Below are positions 59,503-64,000 of a DNA stretch of 64,000 bases, piece by piece. Made by a program: the position numbers and the translations under genes. The notes under the pieces were generated by a model, which ran no database searches, had not been told where the DNA came from, and saw nothing but the letters and a program-made list of their open reading frames with translations. Origin of the DNA: Allorhizobium sonneratiae (GTDB taxonomy: Bacteria; Pseudomonadota; Alphaproteobacteria; Rhizobiales; Rhizobiaceae); assembly GCF_023700755.1 (NCBI RefSeq), contig NZ_JAMKOJ010000003.1, positions 62,001-126,000 on the forward strand, given 5' to 3'. How positions within the stretch are numbered: position 1 is the stretch's first letter; each line of letters opens with the position of its first letter.

Positions 59503-62451
59503 ATGATGGAGAGGGGCGATATCTGCCTCAGTGCACTGGAAAACAATCCTTTGCAACCGCTGAACAAAGCATCGGAGAAGGCCGTGCTGGCCCTTCTGAA
59601 GGCCAAGGCAAAGGATGATGCGTCGCTCGCCGATTGCCTTGCCAGTGATCTGCCGGTGAAACAGTTTGTCGTTGCGGCGCTCAGCCTGTCTCCTTATCTG
59701 CGCGATACGGTCGAACGCGATGCCGACGTGCTGGTGCGCGCCCTGACACGGCCTCTTCAGTCGCAGCTTGACGTGCTGGTGACAAGCGCCCGCAATGCAT
59801 GGCAGGCGCCGGAGGGGCAGGATATCACCCCTTCCGAAGCCGAGGTGATGCGGCACCTGCGTCGGGCCAAGGGGGAACTGGCCTTTCTGGTGGCGCTTGC
59901 CGATCTGGCCCGGATTTTCGATGCAAGACAGAGCACGCTCTGGCTGAGCCGCATGGCCGAAGCCGCGGTTTCCGCCGCCATCGATCATCTGCTGTTATCC
60001 GGCCATCAGGCGGGGCAATTGCGGGTGAAGTCTGTTTCCGACCCTTCTGCCGCAAGCGGGCTGATCGTGCTCGGCATGGGCAAGCTCGGTGCGGGCGAGC
60101 TGAATTATTCTTCTGATATCGATCTCGTGGTCTTCTTCGATCCCGATTCCGGTATATTGGCCGAGCCCGAGCGGGCAACCGAACTCTATGGGCGGATGAT
60201 GCGCCGTCTGGTGCGCATTCTGCAAGAGCGCACGGGTGATGGCTATGTCTTCCGCACCGATCTCAGGCTGAGGCCCGATCCGGGTGCCACGCCGCTGGCC
60301 GTACCGGTCGAGGCAGCGCTGATCTATTATGAAGGTCGTGGCCAGAACTGGGAGCGCGCTGCCTTCATCAAGGCGCGTCCTGTGGCGGGCGATCTTGCTG
60401 CCGGTTTAGCCTTTCTCAAGGACCTGTCCCCCTTCGTCTTCCGCAAATATCTCGACTATGCGGCAATTGCCGATATTCACTCGATCAAGCGGCAGATTCA
60501 CAGTCACAAGGGTCATGGTGCGATTGCCGTCAAGGGGCATAATGTCAAGCTCGGGCGCGGTGGCATCCGCGAGATCGAGTTTTTCGTCCAGACCCAGCAA
60601 TTGATTGCCGGGGGCAGAATGCCGCAATTGCGGGTGCGTTCGACGGAAGAGGCGCTTGTGGCGCTGGAAGAGGCGCGCTGGATCGGCACGGCCACACGGC
60701 GCGCCCTGACGGAGGCCTACTGGTTCCTGCGCGATGTCGAGCATCGCATCCAGATGGTGCATGACGAACAGAGCCATGAACTGCCGACAAGCGCTGGCGA
60801 ACTGAAGCGGATTGCGCTTCTTTGTGGTTTTGAAACTGTCACTGTCTTTTCCAACCGGCTGGAGCGGATCTTGCGGCTGGTGGAAAGCTGTTATGCCCGC
60901 CTTTTCGAGGAGGAGGATGCACTGTCGTCCGGCGGCAATCTGGTGTTTACTGGCCAGAATGACGATCCCGGCACATTGGAAACCCTGAAGCGGCTGGGCT
61001 TTGAGCGGCCCGGCGATATGGCAAAGATCATCCGTACCTGGCATTCGGGCCGTTATCGCGCGACCCAGTCCGTCGAGGCGCGGGAACGGCTGACCGAGCT
61101 GACGCCGCGCCTGTTGCAGCGTTTCGGCATGAGCCGCCGCGCCGATGAGGCACTGTTGCGCTTCGACGCATTTCTACGCGGTCTTCCGGCAGGCATCCAG
61201 CTGTTTTCGCTGATTGGCAGCAATCTGCCATTGCTTGATCTTCTTGTCACGGTGATGGCCGCAGCCCCGCGCCTTGCCGATATCATTGCCAGTCGCCCGC
61301 ATGTCTTCGACGGCATGCTCGATCCGGCGCTGATGGTCGAGGTGCCGACGCGGTCCTATCTGACCGGGCGGCTGAAAAGCTTTCTCACCGGCAGTCTCCA
61401 TTACGAGGACCTTCTGGACCGGTTGCGGATTTTTGCCGCCGAACAGCGCTTTCTCATCGGCATCCGGCTATTGACCGGATCGATCGATGGTGCCGTTGCC
61501 GGATCGGCCTTTACCGATCTCGCCGATCTTCTGCTTGCCGAGGTGCTTGCTGCCGTTCAGGCGGAAATGGAACGGGCACATGGCAGGATAGCGGGTGGGC
61601 GGGTTGCGCTTCTCGGCATGGGCAAGCTCGGTTCACGCGAATTGACGGCAGGCTCGGATGTCGACCTCATTCTGCTTTACGAGCATGACGATGACGCGGA
61701 AGAGAGCACCGGGGAAAAGCCGCTCGATCCGGTGCGCTATTACACCCGCTTTACCCAAAGGCTGATTGCGGCATTGTCTGCGCCGATGGCCGAAGGCGTA
61801 CTCTATGCGGTGGATATGCGGCTGAGGCCGTCCGGCAACAAAGGGCCGGTGGCCACGCGACTTCATGCTTTTGCCCGCTACCAGAAAGAAGAGGCCTGGA
61901 CCTGGGAGCATATGGCGCTATCGCGCGCGCGGTTGATTGCCGGTGACACGCAGTTGATGCAGGAGGCTGCGCGGGTTGTGGCCGATGTTCTTCTCCTGCC
62001 GCGCGACACGGCAAAAATTGCCGCCGATGTTGCAGAGATGCGGGCGCTGATCGAGCAGGAGAAGCCGCCGCATTCGCTCTTTGATCTGAAACTCGTGCCG
62101 GGCGGCATGATCGATCTCGAGTTCATGGCACAGTTTCTTGTGCTGACCAGCGGTGCCAGTGATGGCTTTTCTGGCAGGCCGACGGTGGAAATACTGGCTG
62201 CCTTGGCCGGGAAAGCTGTCACTGATGATGAAAGACAGCTGCTCTTGACGACACTTCGTCTTTACACCGATCTGACCCAACTGATCAGAGTATGTCTCAA
62301 CGACGACAGGCTGGCGGAGACGGCACCCGCCGGTCTGATCGACCGGCTGACAAGGCTTGCCGATTGTCCTGACCTGAAAACGCTGGAGGCTGAACTGAAA
62401 CGGCGCGGCAAGGCTGTTCGCCGGCTGTTTTACCGGATTTTGCAAGTATAG
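59503..62451 (+). CDS. glnE: Glutamine synthetase adenylyltransferase/deadenylyltransferase
   Basis: 982 residues, bifunctional enzyme that adds or removes AMP on glutamine synthetase according to nitrogen status signalled by PII. Two nucleotidyltransferase domains: N-terminal, removing AMP, with GMGKLGAGELNYSSDIDL near residues 190-208; C-terminal, adding AMP, with GMGKLGSRELTAGSDVDL near 705-722. The linker has LGRGGIREIEFFVQTQQL and, in the second half, VPGGMIDLEFMAQFLVL. Start at 59503 has GAGGAG upstream; the next codon is also ATG. Confidence 0.97.
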   Translation: MMERGDICLSALENNPLQPLNKASEKAVLALLKAKAKDDASLADCLASDLPVKQFVVAALSLSPYLRDTVERDADVLVRALTRPLQSQLDVLVTSARNAWQAPEGQDITPSEAEVMRHLRRAKGELAFLVALADLARIFDARQSTLWLSRMAEAAVSAAIDHLLLSGHQAGQLRVKSVSDPSAASGLIVLGMGKLGAGELNYSSDIDLVVFFDPDSGILAEPERATELYGRMMRRLVRILQERTGDGYVFRTDLRLRPDPGATPLAVPVEAALIYYEGRGQNWERAAFIKARPVAGDLAAGLAFLKDLSPFVFRKYLDYAAIADIHSIKRQIHSHKGHGAIAVKGHNVKLGRGGIREIEFFVQTQQLIAGGRMPQLRVRSTEEALVALEEARWIGTATRRALTEAYWFLRDVEHRIQMVHDEQSHELPTSAGELKRIALLCGFETVTVFSNRLERILRLVESCYARLFEEEDALSSGGNLVFTGQNDDPGTLETLKRLGFERPGDMAKIIRTWHSGRYRATQSVEARERLTELTPRLLQRFGMSRRADEALLRFDAFLRGLPAGIQLFSLIGSNLPLLDLLVTVMAAAPRLADIIASRPHVFDGMLDPALMVEVPTRSYLTGRLKSFLTGSLHYEDLLDRLRIFAAEQRFLIGIRLLTGSIDGAVAGSAFTDLADLLLAEVLAAVQAEMERAHGRIAGGRVALLGMGKLGSRELTAGSDVDLILLYEHDDDAEESTGEKPLDPVRYYTRFTQRLIAALSAPMAEGVLYAVDMRLRPSGNKGPVATRLHAFARYQKEEAWTWEHMALSRARLIAGDTQLMQEAARVVADVLLLPRDTAKIAADVAEMRALIEQEKPPHSLFDLKLVPGGMIDLEFMAQFLVLTSGASDGFSGRPTVEILAALAGKAVTDDERQLLLTTLRLYTDLTQLIRVCLNDDRLAETAPAGLIDRLTRLADCPDLKTLEAELKRRGKAVRRLFYRILQV

Positions 62452-62499
62452 AGCAGTATCCTGAGAAAACCGTTTCACACTTTTCCTGGAACTGCTCTA
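62449..62499. repeat. TTTCACACTTTTCC repeat with AGAGCAGT ends
   Basis: TAGAGCAGT and ACTGCTCTA form inverted ends around CGTTTCACACTTTTCCTGG. The element overlaps the glnE stop codon and nearly touches the convergent kinase stop. A degenerate copy is at 9496-9529. Confidence 0.75.
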
Positions 62500-64000
62500 G
62501 CTGGCGCGCGCAACCGGGCTGGCATTCAGCCGGTTTGGCACGGTGATGGCAACGATTGTGCCGACATGTTCGCGGGAGCGGATTTTCAGGCTGCCGCCGT
62601 GCAACTGGGTGAGGGAGCGCGAGATCGCCAGTCCAAGCCCTGATCCGCCCCGGCTTTTGGCATATTGGCTTTGCACCTGCTCGAAAGGCTGGCCGATCTT
62701 GGCGAGCGCCTGTTTCGGAATGCCGATGCCGCTATCGGCGATCAGCAGCCTGACCCCTTGGCCGCTGTGATAGGCCCTGACGGTGATGCGGCCTCCGTGA
62801 TCGGTGAATTTGACTGCATTGGCGAGGATGTTGAGCAGAATCTGCTTTATGGCGCGCCGGTCGGCTTTGAGGGACAGGTCGGTGGCGATTTTCTGATCGA
62901 CGGTGATGTTTTTCTCCTTGGCCGAGACGCTGGTCAGCCGCAGGGTTTCGTCGATCAGCGAGGCAAAGTCGATCTGCTCCAGCTTCAGCACCATATGGCC
63001 AGCCTCGATCTTCGACATGTCGAGAATATCGTTGATGACATTCAAAAGATGTTTGCCGCTGTCGTGAATATCGCGGGCATATTCGGCATATTTGGGTGAA
63101 CCGAGCGGGCCGAACATGCCGGTCGTCAGGATTTCCGAAAAGCCGAGAATGGCGTTGAGCGGTGTTCTGAGTTCATGCGACATATTGGCGAGAAATTCCG
63201 ATTTCGCCTTGTTGGCCGCTTCCGCACGTTCCTTTTCCGCCAGATATTTTTCATTGGCGTCGGACAGCTCTGCTTTTTGCCGCTCCAGCTTCTTCTGTGA
63301 GGATGACAGATCGCCAATAGTCGCCATCAGCCGTCTTTCCTGCTCACGCAATCTCTCCTGATGCCGCTTGAGAAGGGTGATGTCCGTGCCGACCGAAACC
63401 AGACCGCCGTCGCGGGTGCGTCGCTCGTTGATCTGCAGCCAGCGCTCATCGGCCAGTTGCAGTTCAGTGGTGCGAGAGACACTCTTGCTGCCGGAATCGG
63501 CAATGCGTCGCTGGATGATCGGGCGGCTGGCTGCCGCCTCTACCGCTGCGCGCTCTGCGCCTGGCACAAGAACGCTGTCTGGCAGGCCGTAAACTTGCTG
63601 AAAATGGCCGTTGCACATCACCAGGCGGTCATTCTTGTCCCAAAGCACGAAGGCTTCCGAGGTGCATTCGATGGCGTCTGCCAGCCGCTGGTCGGCCTCG
63701 GCATAGCGCTGTGCCAGCCGATGCTGTTCCGTCACATCCATGGCAATGCCGATGATATGCGGTGAGCCGGAATTGCTGCGCAGCACCTGTGCACGGGCGC
63801 GCAGCCAGACATAATGGCCGTTGGCATGGCGCATCCGGAACACCTGATCGATCTGCCGGTCACCATCGCGGCCAATGGTGCGGGCCAGCGCGTAAAGATT
63901 GCCGTCATCGGGGTGCATCAGTCGGGCGGCATCAGCAAAGGTCAGATCCCTGCCGGAAGACGTTAGACCCAGAATGTCGTACATCGAGCTCGACCAGACC
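62497..64000 (-). CDS. PAS-domain hybrid-less sensor histidine kinase (partial)
   Basis: At least 500 residues, cut by the right edge of the window: the frame continues upstream of the ATG at 63984 with VWSSS, part of a PAS domain, so the true start is outside. Visible parts: the end of one PAS domain with PAC motif (VFRMRHANGHYVWLRARAQ), a second PAS (DAIECTSEAFVLWDKNDRLV), a coiled coil (LREQERRLMATIGDLSSSQK), the H box FLANMSHELRTPLNAILGFS, N box LLNILANAVKFTDHGG and G box GGSGLGLAISRSLTQLHGG. No receiver domain at the C-terminus. The N-terminal sensor is not seen. Confidence 0.9.
   Translation of the reverse strand, partial: VWSSSMYDILGLTSSGRDLTFADAARLMHPDDGNLYALARTIGRDGDRQIDQVFRMRHANGHYVWLRARAQVLRSNSGSPHIIGIAMDVTEQHRLAQRYAEADQRLADAIECTSEAFVLWDKNDRLVMCNGHFQQVYGLPDSVLVPGAERAAVEAAASRPIIQRRIADSGSKSVSRTTELQLADERWLQINERRTRDGGLVSVGTDITLLKRHQERLREQERRLMATIGDLSSSQKKLERQKAELSDANEKYLAEKERAEAANKAKSEFLANMSHELRTPLNAILGFSEILTTGMFGPLGSPKYAEYARDIHDSGKHLLNVINDILDMSKIEAGHMVLKLEQIDFASLIDETLRLTSVSAKEKNITVDQKIATDLSLKADRRAIKQILLNILANAVKFTDHGGRITVRAYHSGQGVRLLIADSGIGIPKQALAKIGQPFEQVQSQYAKSRGGSGLGLAISRSLTQLHGGSLKIRSREHVGTIVAITVPNRLNASPVARAS

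Noticed and set aside
1-64000. CRISPR arrays, rRNA and tRNA genes
   Set aside because: No regularly spaced direct repeats and no cloverleaf or rRNA signature were noticed by eye; a dedicated RNA search was not possible here.

Overview
The window is chromosomal DNA of an alphaproteobacterium in the Rhizobiales, most likely Rhizobiaceae (Agrobacterium, Allorhizobium or Rhizobium). The evidence is a run of family-typical genes (a Ros/MucR zinc-finger regulator, a VirK-family protein, DUF2336, DUF930 and DUF2798 proteins), the order feuNPQ, cytochrome c maturation genes, degP, a two-component pair and glnE, the palindromic intergenic repeats of this family, and uniformly GC-rich coding sequence. 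No rRNA, tRNA, CRISPR array, integrase or transposase was seen.

Region by region: 1-11 kb holds housekeeping and stress genes: Fe/Mn superoxide dismutase, a branched-chain aminotransferase, a VirK protein facing a membrane-anchored AraC regulator, an acetyltransferase with a hemolysin III protein, a universal stress protein behind a perfect FNR/FixK box, and a VOC dioxygenase-like protein. It also holds one strikingly AT-rich secreted orphan (9.7-10.4 kb) and mucR. 11.4-17.5 kb is a complete seven-gene Mrp/Mnh/Pha cation/proton antiporter operon on the minus strand. 17.9-27.7 kb is mixed: msrB, DUF2336, a bestrophin channel, a polysaccharide deacetylase, a LysR regulator, oligopeptidase B, a b-type cytochrome and a cysteine-cluster protein.

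27.8-31.2 kb carries three tandem paralogous sulfotransferase-like genes, followed by an AhpD-like gene. 31.8-48 kb is a gene-transfer-agent (GTA) type cluster on the plus strand, with a candidate promoter and attenuator. It encodes a possible small terminase, large terminase, portal, prohead protease, HK97 capsid, connectors, tail tube, chaperones, a very short tape measure, baseplate proteins, an NlpC/P60 peptidase and a 1282-residue TIM-barrel tail protein. It departs from the standard layout in two places between terminase and protease: a 46-codon gene on the opposite strand, and a chimeric pyocin-knob plus beta-helix gene whose frame runs through a palindromic repeat.

48.1-50.6 kb is feuN-feuP-feuQ. 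50.7-55.4 kb holds a lipoprotein and the cycHJKL (ccmIEFH) operon for cytochrome c heme ligation. 55.6-59.4 kb is degP with an OmpR-type regulator and its kinase. 59.5-62.5 kb is glnE. The right edge cuts through a multi-PAS histidine kinase.

The part most worth following up is 27.8-48 kb: a particle-making cluster that includes a receptor-binding-like protein lies beside a triplet of enzymes that may modify the cell surface. Any functional link between the two is inference from position only.
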